Assembly: GCA_003260075.1 (NCBI GenBank)
Contig: QLIY01000044.1
Span: 8,965-72,964 of the forward strand
DNA from: Phallusia mammillata
Lineage: Eukaryota > Chordata > Ascidiacea > Phlebobranchia > Ascidiidae
Reading direction: 5' to 3'
Length of the DNA: 64,000 nucleotides
Position numbers and translations under genes: made by a program. Positions 12,022-25,500 of this stretch are shown here, one piece after another (positions within the stretch are counted from its first letter, which is position 1; each line of letters opens with the position of its first letter). The notes below the pieces were generated by a model. It was not told the origin of the DNA. It searched no databases and saw nothing but the letters and a program-made list of their open reading frames with translations.

Positions 12022-15000
12022 ATGTCGGTAGAAGTACATAAAGTTTCAACAGCCGACAGCCCGCTGCAAAAATCAGAAGGCATATGTAACTCTGGTAAGT
12101 TTTTGTAATCGAAAAGCGCGATTCGGTATTTGTTCAATTTCACATTTTAGTAATTCCGAATGTTGCTTTTATAACTCAGTTTTGTGTCAACAGAGAGTGC
12201 TGTGGTATAAACCAAGTTAGATTGGGCATATTAACCATAGAAACGTTTGTTAAATGTCTTGATGATAAGTCAATCAAACCGACTTTAGTTGGGTGGTTTA
12301 AAGTTATATTTGATTTACCGAATGAACAGCTTACTGTCTGTCCGGGCAAACGTTTAAGTTGTCAAAGTCAATCAATATTATATTGATTGTCGACAACGAT
12401 ATGTACGCTATATATGGTTGTATTGTCATTAATGATCAGGTCAAGGAGTTTATGTGCATGACCAGATTAGTCGAGGGTCGAATTTATTCTACCAGACCGA
12501 CGATGTTATTCAGAATTTCAGTGACAAAACCAAGCTCTCAAGTCACGTCATTCATTTCGTTAGAAGACTCAATCAAGTCCATTTGCTATAACAAACCTGC
12601 TTTCCACGATTTTACTTCAAGCCAAAAATATCATAAATGCAACAGAGAATGTTATGCGACATGAAGATAATGCTTACTGATTGCCTTGAAACTTATACAG
12701 CGGTTTTGTTTTACAGACGTGGAACCTGCAGACTCTGTTTCTATGATTGATGTCAAGCAAGAACCAAAAGAAGAAAACGAAATGAAGGTAAAATGATTGA
12801 TGTTAACCGCATGTTTCCAGTTGACTTCCAGTTCGGAAAACAAAATATTGGTAATACACACGCAGCTTATTTTGTAACAGGTGATATACAAAAGATATTT
12901 TATCACAGCATAACTTAATTAATGTATACCACACCAAGCGGAATAGCAAGGCCGAAAGAACCACAATAATTCAGCTGTTTCCAATTGCCATAAAGACAAA
13001 GTATTGTCGTTACGAAAATTGCGTTTTTAACTAGCTTTAAAACGCAACATATTGCTACAATGTCTATTTCATCTCGCGGCAGTTTTTGTTTGCCAAGTGC
13101 GACAAGAGCAATGGGAGATCAATGTTTCAAATATTCACTCTCAATAAAAAGTTAAAATTTGTTAAACCTGATAGATTGAATTGCAGCAGGTTAAATAACG
13201 TTGTGCTGTTTGACAATCCTAATGTAATCTAAACACGCGCACACAATGTAAAAACTCATTTAGGGATGTTGGGCACATTTATTGAAATGTGATAGACAGG
13301 AAAGAGGCCGATAGAATTTCAATTTAACATCCTGAATTTGAAACTCAAACGTCAATTAGATTTGGGCTTTTACGAAAGAGAAGTGTTAATACATGTTATG
13401 GCTGGGCTAAGAGTCGTAGTTTAAGTTCCATGCTGGCGCAAAAAACTGAATTGACCGTTGATTTATACTTTATACCAGTGGTTCTCAAACTTTTTTTGTT
13501 GCGACGCCCCTGGACAAGTTTTTCTGGACTTGCGACGCACCAGCAAATAAAAGTTAATGAGGAAACTTATTATTAAAGTTGGGTTTATTGATACAACAAC
13601 AAAAAGCCACGAAACAAAACTTTTTTGCGACGCCCTTGGAAAATTGAAACGACGCACCAGGGCGTCGCGACGCACAGTTTGAGAACCACTGCTTTATACT
13701 GTCAGTAACAAATGCGCTTTAATTTTTTGCGTACTGTTTTGCAGAGTTTTGCGCAAACCACAATGAATGAACTACTCGGTCTTTATGGGTACGAGCACGT
13801 GGCAGAAGCGGAACTTAACCGCTACGGTTCAAGTTCTATGAATACAAGCCATAATGGATCCAATCATGGTTCAGAGGAAGACAGCTTATCACCGACAAAC
13901 CACGAACACCGCCGAGAAAGTACTCGTAAGTGTAAAGAAGTCTTTCAAATCCAATAACATTGTATGACACTGAAATATATTACTTTTTAACAGACAGTTG
14001 AAATGTATCAAATGAAAGTTTAGTCCAAAAATTTGCCGACAAAAGAGTGTTTTTAAAAACTGAAATGTTCTGAAAACGGATAAAAATCCCTAATTAAAAG
14101 ACCGTACAACTTCACAAAAAACAAACGAAAAGTAAGGCACAGTACGCATCTAAAAACCATCTGAATCTGTCTGCAAATGTGATTTTCTATACTAACATCA
14201 GATAAAATGTTCTAGTTTTTGGCATCGAAAATACATTTGCAAATATAAATTTCTAATAAAAAACTGTTTTGAGTGTTGGTTTTTTGACATTTTTCACCCC
14301 TATTCATGTTTTTAACGCAATATTTTCAACTTTTTTGAAAAATGACTTGTACAACAGAAAAACAAGCCGACCGGCGGAAAAGATTCGACCGCCGAACTCA
14401 GGTTGCAGCTCTGGCCAAGATGATGGACACCGCTACATCAAAACGTCTCATGAAAAGTATGGCGTTTGCTTCCAATCAACATACGAGCAACGAGTCCTTG
14501 CTTTCCACGAATTCAACTTCATCTCCAATACAAGGTATGAATAGGAAAAACTACCAAGAACAGTTTGTGCACTAAAATGCTTTATACGGACAATTTTACC
14601 TGCTTGAACGAACACGGCTTTCACTCTATATAGTGTTTCTCAATTCTAAAACTGTATTGACTCAGCGCAACAGTTTGCAGACTATATAAAATGTAAATTA
14701 ATAGAGTTTGCCATGAGGTAATCGTGATGTCACTCAAGTCTTTCGCGCATTCATGGCATCACAAAATCTTGTTATGAAGGTCCGCGTTCATTGGGTTCAG
14801 AAGCGCTGGTTTCAATTCCAGCTGAATAATCATTAAAGTTAAACAAACAAAACAGGTGCATAACACTTAGTGTAGGTTTTATTGTGCATTTTAGGTCTTG
14901 AAAAAGATTCTGTTGGTGGTACAGGCTGGCTTGTTGCACCAGCAATGCGTTTTACTCAAAATAGCCGTGTCAAGTTTCGTCATGGGAGACGGGCTATTAG

Positions 15001-18000
15001 ATTTCACTGGCAGCTCGTCACGCCACCCGCATGTCGAAATTTTTACCCGCACCGATATAGGGCATTTGCAACTTATACATGTAATATCTGAATATGAACG
15101 TTCTTCAAACTTAACAAATGATGTATGTAACTGTATTGCACAGTTTTTGGCTACAGCGACGTAGTAAACACATAACAATACACGTTACAAAACAAAACAT
15201 ATTACAAAACAATATGTTTTTACCTTTACCTGCTTGGTTGCTAGACTTTTGTTGCGACGTTAATCTGCGTACGTCTGCGTATAACCCGTGAAACTCCCGG
15301 AAAAGTTTAACATCTCAAATATCAACTCTTTCTCTTTAGTATCATCAGCAAACTTGCGCAGTCTCTAAGAATGGTAACATAAGAACGTATACTTTACAGG
15401 GGCGTATGAGGACGAGATTTTATGTTCTTGGTGTCGAAAACCGGGAAGATCAGCACTGACCCTGCAGGAAAACGAAGAAAGCAAAACTTTCTGCAGCGAG
15501 AAGTGTTTTGCAGCTTGCCGGCGAGCCAAGTTTAAACGAACACGGGTAAGATACATAATATAACCAGTGGTTCTCAAACTGTTTGTTTATTTTTTACAAC
15601 CATAAGTAAACTGCAGACAGTTTGCACTATTTGGACCTACATGGTCTTATCAGTGCGGCTGGTGACAAGACGTTGTTCGTATTGGTTAGTAAAGTCATCT
15701 AACGGCACTTCAGTTTGTTAACATGCTGAAAAGCTATATCTCATCTGCTCGGTGATACTGACATCAAATACAAGAATAGAAATATCAGGATTGTGAGCAA
15801 ACTACTTAAATTTACACTTATTCTGTAGGGCCTCTTTGCACAAACAGATTGAAAAAATACTTCAGAATAGATTGTATATTAAGATTTTGACGATCCCCGG
15901 AAATTGTTTTTCGATCCACCTCGTTTGGGAGCTGTTGGTGTTTAGCTGTTGAAGGCTTGAAAATTGTGTTATTGCATTGGATTGCATAAGACAATACACT
16001 TGAATATATGAGCCAACGAATATGTAAAAACCGGATCCTAAATTTGATGTTCGGCTATTATGACACAAACATGACGTAGCAATGTAACAGTAACGGTGTG
16101 TTTTGCTCCAAACTGAAACGTTTCAGATTCTGGTGTCTGAGAATTTGTATGTATGACTAAATTCGCACAAGTTACGGAGAAAGTGTTGAATAATTTGTGC
16201 GGTGTCAGCTTAACTACGTTTGAACTATTTCTCACTATCAGACGATGATCATTTTTTTCGCACCTAGTTTTAATAATAGCTGTATGTCTAAAACAGTCAG
16301 TACTTCAGGTTTGACTCAAAATTGCCCACTCCTACTTAAGCAGGCAGTGGTTCCCAAACTTTTTTTGCCAATTCCTCACTTAACGATTTAAAACATTTTC
16401 ATTCCTTCCCAACATACCACAAATTCAAATAAACAAGTACCAATTAACATGCATTTCAATCTCCTAGAAATGAACACAGTTTTTACAAACCACAAGCAAA
16501 AATATAGATTGCTAATTCATCAAAGGGAATAAAGTTCCTCGGGGCCTGGAGACCTCTGGGAAAAAAACAGTTAAGCCAAACACGATTTTCTCAAAAGGTA
16601 CTTTTACGTATGCGGAGTTGGTATATGAAGTCGCGTATTGTTGTCCAGGTGTGTGATTGGTGCAAGCAAGTTCGCCAAGTTCGCGAATATTTGGAGAACT
16701 CTCAAAGTGACGGGAGGCTTCAATTTTGCTCCGCAGAGTGTCTGGAAAACTACAAAATGGCTGTGTTCTGTTCAGAAATTAACAACACCGACGTAAGTTA
16801 AATATAAGTTTATTGCGCAGCAAATCATATCTGAAATTCACAATATATCATTGTGTTGCAATAATTAATTTTGTGCGTAGATGTATTAGTTTCAAATTTT
16901 AATCCTAATAGAGCGCAATTGTGGCGGTTCGTTTTTTTTTCAACTTGCCTAACTCATTGGTCAAAATTCGGTTTTGCTTGCTAAATGGGTTGGTTCGATC
17001 GTTGATGTATTTGTCCGTAAAGCCCTCTGCATGTTGTTTACTAGAGCCTCGAAATGGGTAATTTGTGTGTTCGAAACGGATAAAGGTGTTATTGTCATCG
17101 CGTTCAAAAAATTTCGTAAAATGTTAGTATTGTGACGATTTAAACTTCCCCCTGAAATCTCCTTATTTCTTATCCTAAATGCTTTGTCAAGCAGAAAAAC
17201 AAAAACGACCGATCAACGCCACAAAACCAGTCCCCACGTGATGACAACCCGGCTGGTAAGAAACGCAACCCGAGTGCGGATCTGATGGATTTGAGGATGC
17301 GCACTAGTCCGTCTTCTGAATCAACGGAGGACAGCAGAAGCTACGGTGAGACGTTTGCAGTGAAAAGCGGGCCCAGTTCAAAGAACTCTGTTTCCTCCAA
17401 TATGAAAGCCAAGTCCACTAAGACGCGTGATAGTGAGAAGTCGCAGTCACGGGGTAAAGGTCTCCACTCGGAACGTTTGGCAACGAAAAGACACGCCGTG
17501 GATGTTTCATCTGGACGACGAATCGTTAACAGTCCTCGCCCCTCAAAGGAAAAGTCAGGTCATCAGCTTGGCAAAAATGCGTATTTAATGGGAAACAAAA
17601 CACCGGTCAATGGTAAAAATGAAGGTCCGTTTTATCCACAATGGACACCGGAACAAAGCCGAATGGACACTTCGGCGACCCCACCGTCTGGACTCCTTGA
17701 TTGTCCAGTTAAAGGAGTTGGAATAAACCCAATGAATTTTCCGTTGCTAACAAATAATTTTGTTCCTCCCGGCTTTCCAAACATGCATATTATGCAGAAC
17801 TTGGCAAGCGCTGGTGTCTTATCATGCGGTAACAGCGCGAACATACTGCCCAACTTGAATTCCCGTTTTCCACCCGGCACAAATCTCCAAAATGGAATTT
17901 TTCCTAATGTTCCAGACCGACCTCCCAATGTAGACAATTTTGATGCTAGCAGTTTTATTCTTGGCATGCTGGCAGCTAGCTCAAACAAGAACGATCTTTC

Positions 18001-18577
18001 TGTGCCAGCAACAGTTATAAAATCACAACTAGGCAATCGACAGTTGACCAGTAGCAACAGCACAACGCCAGCTTCTAACATTTCGTCGATAAGTACGCCA
18101 CTAAATTTTGCCTGCTCTAATAGTGTGCCACAGAAAAATGACAGCAGTGCCTCACAGAGCAATGTTGTCACTCAAAAAAGTGTAAAACTTGAGACCAAAA
18201 AACATGAAACTGGACAAAAAAACAATGTTTCATCACTGCCATATCCGATGTTACTGGTTCCCTTTCCTATTCCAGTTCCTATACCGATTCCTATTCCGCA
18301 GTTTCCTGTAAAAGAGCAACAGAATGATGACAAAACAAAAGAATCTGGGAGCGTTAAAACAATTATCAAGAACGATCAAGAGGAAGATACGAATTCGGTA
18401 AAAAACGACTTGGTTTCAGAACAGTCTTGCTCTGTCATGGATTTGTCTTGCAAATCCAAACAGTCTTCATCATTTTCTAGCGCGAGTTCATATTGTTCCC
18501 AGACCAAGGAGACAAACGATGAAATAAACGACAGTTGCGAAGATCAACCATACAAGAAGGCCAAACTGTCGACATGA
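12022..18577 (+). CDS. SOBP: Sine oculis-binding protein homolog, 7 exons, 724 aa
   Basis: Nuclear protein thought to act as a Six/Eya-pathway cofactor; in mammals it is needed for inner-ear development. Exons: 12022-12094, 12717-12787, 13745-13925, 14358-14534, 15400-15545, 16649-16792 and 17195-18577. Phases agree throughout. Near residue 50 is TMNELLGLYGYEHV, matching the vertebrate N-terminal motif. Exons 5 and 6 each carry one FCS zinc finger: CSWC...FCSEKC (about residues 175-207) and CDWC...FCSAEC (about 218-250). Near residue 617 is the VPIPIPIP stretch also found in human SOBP. VKQEP in exon 2 fits a sumoylation consensus. VMDLSCK (about residue 678) resembles a CtBP-binding PxDLSxK motif, and a basic KKAK lies just before the stop. 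Exon 4 (residues 109-167) has no counterpart I recognise in human SOBP. The acceptors of exons 4 and 6 are the least certain. Confidence 0.92.
13476..13691 (-). mobile_element. 215-bp hAT MITE, copy 2 (inverted)
   Basis: Reverse-oriented near-identical copy of 4455-4669, with ends CAGTGGTTCTCAAAC and GTTTGAGAACCACTG and the exact 8-bp duplication CTTTATAC at 13468-13475 and 13692-13699. It ends 53 bp before SOBP exon 3, so the branch-point region of intron 2 lies in or next to it. Confidence 0.93.
16346..16550 (+). mobile_element. hAT-like MITE, 3'-truncated
   Basis: It starts CAGTGGTTCCCAAAC and then shares AATTCCTCACTTAAC, AAACATTTTCATTC and ACAAACCACA with the elements at 41680-41994 and 44790-45000. 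The right end is missing. It lies in SOBP intron 5. Confidence 0.65.
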
Positions 18578-21500
18578 ATAAATTTGTTTACTGCTAGCTC
18601 CCTATTTTTTTCCGAAGATCATTTTTGTGTGCTAAAACGTGTAAAAAATGTCTTGTGCATTTTGATAAACGTCTCAGCGTTTTGTATTGCACCCTTTTGT
18701 CGTGTTGAAATGTCATATGTATCCCTTTCTGGTAGCAAAATGTATAAGTTGTTCAGGCTCTTCCTTAAAATGCACGCAGTATGTTCCATTAGCCAACTTT
18801 TTTGTACTTTTTTTAATGCTATGGTATAGTTTTTGGTATAAACGCAGCCGCTATTGTTTAAAGCATTTCGTGCGTTTTTCATTATGCAGTACATCGTATC
18901 CGCTGCCTCTTAAAAATGGAATCGTCTCGAAACAAGAATTTGGCGATTCGAGACTTGCTGCAAAATATTTACACTGCTTCTTTGTTCGCAATGACGCCAG
19001 AACCCCAAAAATCTAGGGTATCGTCTTACACACTGAAACACGCAACTGTTTTGCCTGATCTCATCAAGATCTTTGTGCTGTGCAGTTTAGTGTACAGCAT
19101 AAGCTTGACTCTTCAGTTCCAACAAGTGCACACCAGTAACTCGATAGGCTGGTGCTCGTATCCCCGTGTCCGATATACTTCTTGACTTACCCATAATTTC
19201 GGTCATTTGAAGAGAATTTTCTCTATGGTTTACTGAAACACCGACTGGGCACAATAATTTGTTTTGTAACGTATCGGGTGGTGATTCATGTGCGATATAA
19301 GATGAAAATATCGCACTAAATCACATCGATGAAATGTTGCTTTTTTGAACGCAATGTCACTATGAATTAATTTTACATATTCGGTATGGCGCCTTCAATG
19401 GGCCTGGCGTACTGTGATTTAATTTTACATATTGACAACGATTCCCTTAAAATACAATAACGCCATAACCGCGTAAAGCTGCTATACTATTCTCTTTTGG
19501 ATGTGATTTATTTGAATATTTTTTAAAATCCAAGTTGTTTCTTAAAGTTTTGACGGTATTATTTACCCATTGATCGTTTGAGTGGATTTTTTCAATGTAC
19601 GTCGCAAAATAAATTTAAAGCGTAATATTATCCACTTAAATCACTGGTAACATGGATTTTTTGGTGGGAAAAACGCAAACCATGTACGGTTATAGTTTAT
19701 TTAATGACATTCAATCCAGGTTTGTCTGGAATAAATTCCCTCCACGGTGTCCCATTTGTTATTTGTGTTTGAGTCTTTTAAATATTCAGTGTTACGTTGA
19801 ACTAAGCCTTGTTGCGTAACCATTTCACATGAAGAGGCTATCTAAACAATTTCACAATTTAGCCGCATTGGTTTTGTTAAAAACTGCAAACCAGATTGTT
19901 TTGAACCTACCCGGGTCTTGCTTCGAGTTTCTCGTTTCGCAGGGTCAAATTTCAAGTAGAGCCTTCGCTCGGCAGCAGGGCTACAGGATGAAATTCAACA
20001 CCATTGCGTCAATAACATTTAAACTCAACATGTCCCGTGCCACTGCTTGACTTGGTGCAATAAGAGTAGACGCACCGAATCGGAGCGCCGGTTTGATTGT
20101 TGCGAACACGTTAGCGAGGGAAATCGAATATCCCAGTTTTGGTTGCTGATGCAGTCGCACAGAGATCATATTACATCACGTGATAATGTGACGCTTGATG
20201 TGCAGGTTGTGTGCAGTAGGTGACCATACACTTTTTTGTGGTGTTATTTTCGGTCGCCAAACAAAATAAGGCCTATTCTTACTAACGTGTCTTAAAGTTG
20301 TTGAGTCAGCACCTTGACACAAGCGTAAATTATTATCAATGAATTACTGCCGCATCTGTTCTGCGTATGTACGGTCAAAATAACTGGTAATTAAGGTAAC
20401 AAATGTTGACTTGGAAAGAAAGTAATTGTCCACTCAGCAAGAGAAATTTTAACAATGGCTTTTTATTCTATGTTATAGTTTGGGTAAATCCTTGTTTCCA
20501 AAGGTAGGTTGCTTCACAATACCATGACCTCATTTATACACTTTTTACAACATGCAAACATCCTTTAATCAAAGTAAAGCAAAATTCACGTGTGGTTTTG
20601 AAATATAGTCTCATTTTTTCATCTATACATCATGATTTGAGGCCAGATAAACCATTCGCTATAGTTTTCTTATATTCCGGTTAGTTTTTACATTCTAAGT
20701 ATAAATTTATAATCTGCATTACAATTAGTCACTCCACCGTTGGTAAATTTTGTATTTTTGTAACAGCATTGGGTTCACGTCATTTCTGAATCACGTTACT
20801 TTACGCAGCTTGAATTTCTTTCCGTATGATGTCACTAGGAAATCAACCACCGTGAATGAAGGATGTTGGATTACCTTTCCCGTAAACAGGTTTAAAAATG
20901 GATTTTCTGATGACAAGGCTTTTTAATTGTTATTTATTTGTTTTTGTTCAAAGTTGTTTCGGACCATATATCTAATTATTTATGGTTTTGCGGAAACTGG
21001 GACGTTTTACTTTGGTGTGTTTATTTTAAGACCAAAACTTTGATGTCATTCGTTTCATTTTTTTCGGGAATGAAAGGTCAATCACTTTCCCTTGTTTAAA
21101 TAAAAAAATATATACGCCTGTTACACTAACCATTTTTATTCAGTAAAAAGTTTCTTTTTTTGTTCATTGAATAGTTTTCTTTTATTCATTGAATAAATAG
21201 TTTCATAAATAGTGTATTGTATAAATTTAGATGTACACAAAAAACGGAAAAGTAACTGCTAAATTGCACCCTGCCACGAATTTTCTAAAGCGAGAAGCAT
21301 TTTGCGCATAAACGTGCAAAATGCATGCTGAAACACTTTTGTGATGTGGTGAAAAGAGTATTAAAACGTAAACAATGCAACTAATTTATTAACTTGACAT
21401 TAAACTGTACAGGTAGTCATTACAGCCGTGATAAATGTGTACCTTCAATGTAAAGTATGAAAACAATTCTTTTGAAAAAAATTCGTTTGCATTACGTTAC

Positions 21501-22514
21501 AAAGCCATCAGTATCTTATTGAAGCCAATCCCAGTTCATATTACAACGATCATTTTGACGGAACATACATTTCATTAAAAAATCCAGAGACAATTACCGT
21601 GTCATCTTTCTTGTGTAATCGTGTTTAAACGCGTTTGATGTAAGTCGACCTGGCGTATCAATTCACATGGTGGTAGATCGAGGGTGCTTTGTTCCAATGA
21701 CACCAAGCATTCGATACGTTCTGGCACTTGCGTGGTTTGCCACAAACCCATCGATCCCGAAATTCAATGCATCCCATCTAATCGCAGGAATCAATAGGAA
21801 AAAGTGAGCACGCAGTGAATTTATCCATTACATCAAGGGCAGGGAAGTAAATTGAAAATGCAAGAGTCAACATTTGGACATGCCATTTTGGGTGGGTCTT
21901 TTTATGAATGTACTGTACATTATTGTCGGATCAAGTTTGGCCATTGGCGTTAAACCAAAGTTTTATTTTAATTGTGCAAAAAAACATGTAAATATTTTTT
22001 TGTAATGTTAAAAAGCTTTAATTTTACCCAACGTTTTTTCGTTTAATTTGGAGAGGTTGGGGAGATAGGGGTAGGCTATTTAACCCCGAACCCAAATTTA
22101 AACAGAAACAACTACCCTCTAAAAAGAGACAAAAAATACGTAGGACTCGATCATAACAGTGGAAACTGGATATGTCACACTTGGCAACAATTTTCAACGT
22201 CCTTTTTGAAGTCTTGCATTATTTATGCCAAACAATAAACTTTTATGCTTCAACTGAAATGCTAAAAACATTGTTTGGAAATAAAAAAGAATGAGTCATC
22301 TCTACTATATTCCACAAGAAATAACAATTTGGACTTGAATATTTTATAAGTTATCACAAACTAACTTAAAACAACGAAACAAGTTTTCCACAATCATTTT
22401 ATTCAAACCACAAACAAAAATCGGGCAAGTGCAACAGAATGTGTAATTGTAAAATCTCATCGGCAAAACTGTAATGTCATGATGAAACGGCAATAGAGCA
22501 TAATTTAGAAGTGC
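18578..22514. other. Gene-poor AT-rich interval between convergent genes
   Basis: This 3.9 kb region lies between the SOBP stop and the BTBD16 stop and should hold both 3' UTRs. AATAAA hexamers occur at 18577 (overlapping the SOBP stop), near 19607 and near 19726, but none can be assigned. A short segment near 19380-19440 (GCCTTCAATGGGC) recurs near 61420-61470. The open frames here are short, without domains, and not supported as genes. Confidence 0.5.
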
Positions 22515-25500
22515 TTAGGATGGCGGGAAAAATAGGCAGAATGAGATGTAGATTGGTGGACGGACATCAATCACACGAAGGACCTGAAACAATAACACAA
22601 TGTCGTTACAAAATCCTTCACAAATCAAAGGAAAATACGAAATGTGCATCAGTTGGGCCTGCATATGTTTTCTAGAAGGCGTCCATTGCAGTTCATTTTT
22701 ATCGATATTCGACAAGCAAAAAAAAAATGTTTGGCGATAAACCTAAACCGGTAAAAATCCAGTCGCCCGCACAAAACAGATAGGCTTCAGAACAACGTAA
22801 TAAAAAGTATGTGAAAAACGGCTGTCGGGCGTGTTTAAAATTACGCAATACAAGGTGTCGCTTAGTGCACTGTCAAAATATTTTTTGAGTTTGTTTTGGC
22901 CATTTAGATTATGGATGGAATCAAAATGTACGAAATGGGATTTAAACCGGTTTGAAAACCCCTAACCGGTTCGGACCGGATAATTTCCCCGAACCGGAAC
23001 AAAACCCGAACATAGGCTAGCTAGCCTATTAGTTTTTTAAACCCTAACCGAACTCAAACTCCTAAAAACAAAAAAATAGTGAACCCGAACCGAACTCGAA
23101 CCCATGTGACAAGCGGTTCAAATCCCTGATTATAGGACCCAAAAAATGTTTCAAAACGTCACCTAAAAACAATAACATCGCATCTCATGGGCTTTTTAGC
23201 TTTTAATTACTTGTAGCTGGATTTTAGGTCAGACGACAAATGAGTGTTATTAGTAATCCCACCTGACTACGAGCAGTTTTCTGATCCAGGCCAAACCGCT
23301 GTTCAAGAACTCCACTCGTTTCAATTCTCCACAGAGCGTCATCAGCTAATGACGGATGTTGGATTGTGAGTTGATAACGAACCAGACGGTCTCGTCGCAT
23401 CGAAAAGGTGGCTCTTTCGCAAGCTCGAAATGAGAGCGAAGGGTCGGTTGGGCGAAGTCGCTGAATAGTAAATATTAAATTGTTTGGTTTCCAACCCTGC
23501 ACCCAATGGGGTAAGTGCACTGTGTTTGTGCTCCTTAGGGAAGTTTACCCCTTTCTCTTGTTTTTTTTACACACAGATTTTGAAGATAAAATTAGATTTT
23601 TTGACACACTAATCCCACAACTAAAACCGATTGTTGCTCAAATTTATCCAAGTCAAAACCATGTTAATTTGATCCCTTGGGGATAATTTTAACCCTGGTT
23701 GAGAAGTTCTACTTTAGGGCATGTTTTACATCAATGCTCATTTTTTGCGCTTCAGAACTGATTTTACTATCCAACCATCCATGCCTTTTACCATGCCTGT
23801 GCTATGAAAAGTGAAACAATGAATCCAAACCCCCAATGGTTTGTTGAACTTCAATGACAAATGTTACCCATGTCCAGATGCAAACAACTTTTCGTGAACT
23901 TATCCCAAAACTTGTAGAGTTGAAAAATGGTTGATCTTGCTCTGTTTGCATTACCAACAGCATATAAACTAATCTACTTATGTTTTACCTGTAAATATAT
24001 AGTGTATGAATTTCCACCTCCATGGCGTTGTGCCTTTGCCTCAAAATGAAAACCGTGAAGTGACAAGATTTCAGAATGATAACCAGGTTCCTTTTCTAAT
24101 ATAAATCCAAACCTACAAGTCAAAATAAAGTCAGTTATAATCAATCCTAATATTTTGGTTACTTGTATATTCCATTTTATGGAGAAAATAACCTTCATAG
24201 TAACATGATCTCCTTGGTGTGGATCAAAAGTAAAATGTGTTTTTAAATTTATGAATTTCAATTAAACCAATAATAAACAGAAAAAATAGGTATATATATG
24301 CAGTGGTGGGATTAAAAATTTTTGTCAGTCAGTTCTATCACAAAGGTCAAATTTTTCAGCCGACTCTGTTACAAAAAGTCCATAGACACTAACCAGTAAC
24401 GCTAACCGGTTCGCTGATCTCATAAAATTTCATGAGACAGTTCTATAGAACTGGGGCAAACCGGCTGAATCCCACCACTAGGTATATGGCTTGCCATCTT
24501 ACCGACTGGCACCTAGCGAGAAATTGAGCAGAAAGGACATATCCCCACCCCCCTGAAGTGCATGATAGTGATGACTGAACACTCGAAGCAGCCATGATTG
24601 AGGAATAATATTCATGTACATAACATCTTGAAGTTGTTTTGCTGAAACACAAAATTAACTAATTACAAAAATGCACAAAGAGATAAAAATAACACAATCA
24701 AAATCTCATGGAATAATAATGTACATGTTTATCAGTTGCTAAACCAATTATACAAAGAGCATATTTTTCTTGTTGACCATCACAATCTCTACAAAAGCAA
24801 CTTGGCTTGGGTGTAAATGACACAACAGAGCCTTTGTGTTATCATAATGATTGTGGTGAAACTCAATATGATATACACCAACTAATGAGTCCCATTTATT
24901 GAGCCCATTTGTTTTCTAAACAGACATAAAATCTCATTAAATCAATAGCTTTTGTTAAGATTAATTGCCCACAATTGTCCATTTTATTGGATTTAAAAAA
25001 ATTAAATATTTTTTTGTTCGTTTGACGCTGTATAAGGCAAACCCACAGATCAATACTGTGGAGATCAATACTCATAACTGTAACTAGTTTAAAATAACAA
25101 GATTTAGAATGTTTGATTGTTACTAAATAACATATACTTATCTTTGTAATGGGTAAGACAGTTTGAGATGTTTTTGGTTTGAATTAAAAAAAAAACATGA
25201 ATACTTAGTTGCAATGTTACTAAACTTCCAACATTTCAGACAGAGCATTGCACTGAGTTTATCTTACAGAGTAAAATAAATCATAGCAACACAATTGCAC
25301 TACAACAGTCAAGAAATTGCTAATGTAAGCATTGCTGAGCACAATAGTGTCGGCAACAACTGGTACATCATGCCTAAACGCACAGAAACTACACTAACAT
25401 TAAAAACACGTAATGGAGAGGGACGTTGATGGGACCAGTCGAGGAGACCCTAAATGAGTATGAACATGGGAGGCCTATTATGAACATACTGTCAGTTATT

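Noticed and set aside
12359-12664. 101-aa plus-strand frame in SOBP intron 1
   Set aside because: No homology, no in-phase splice sites to the SOBP exons.
14882-15091. Possible extra SOBP exon with acceptor ATTTTAG
   Set aside because: The frame has no similarity to SOBP, no suitable donor was found, and exon 4 to exon 5 already joins in phase.
17632-18171. 179-aa open frame on the minus strand
   Set aside because: Exact antisense of the SOBP last exon, with no domain or homology; a shadow frame.
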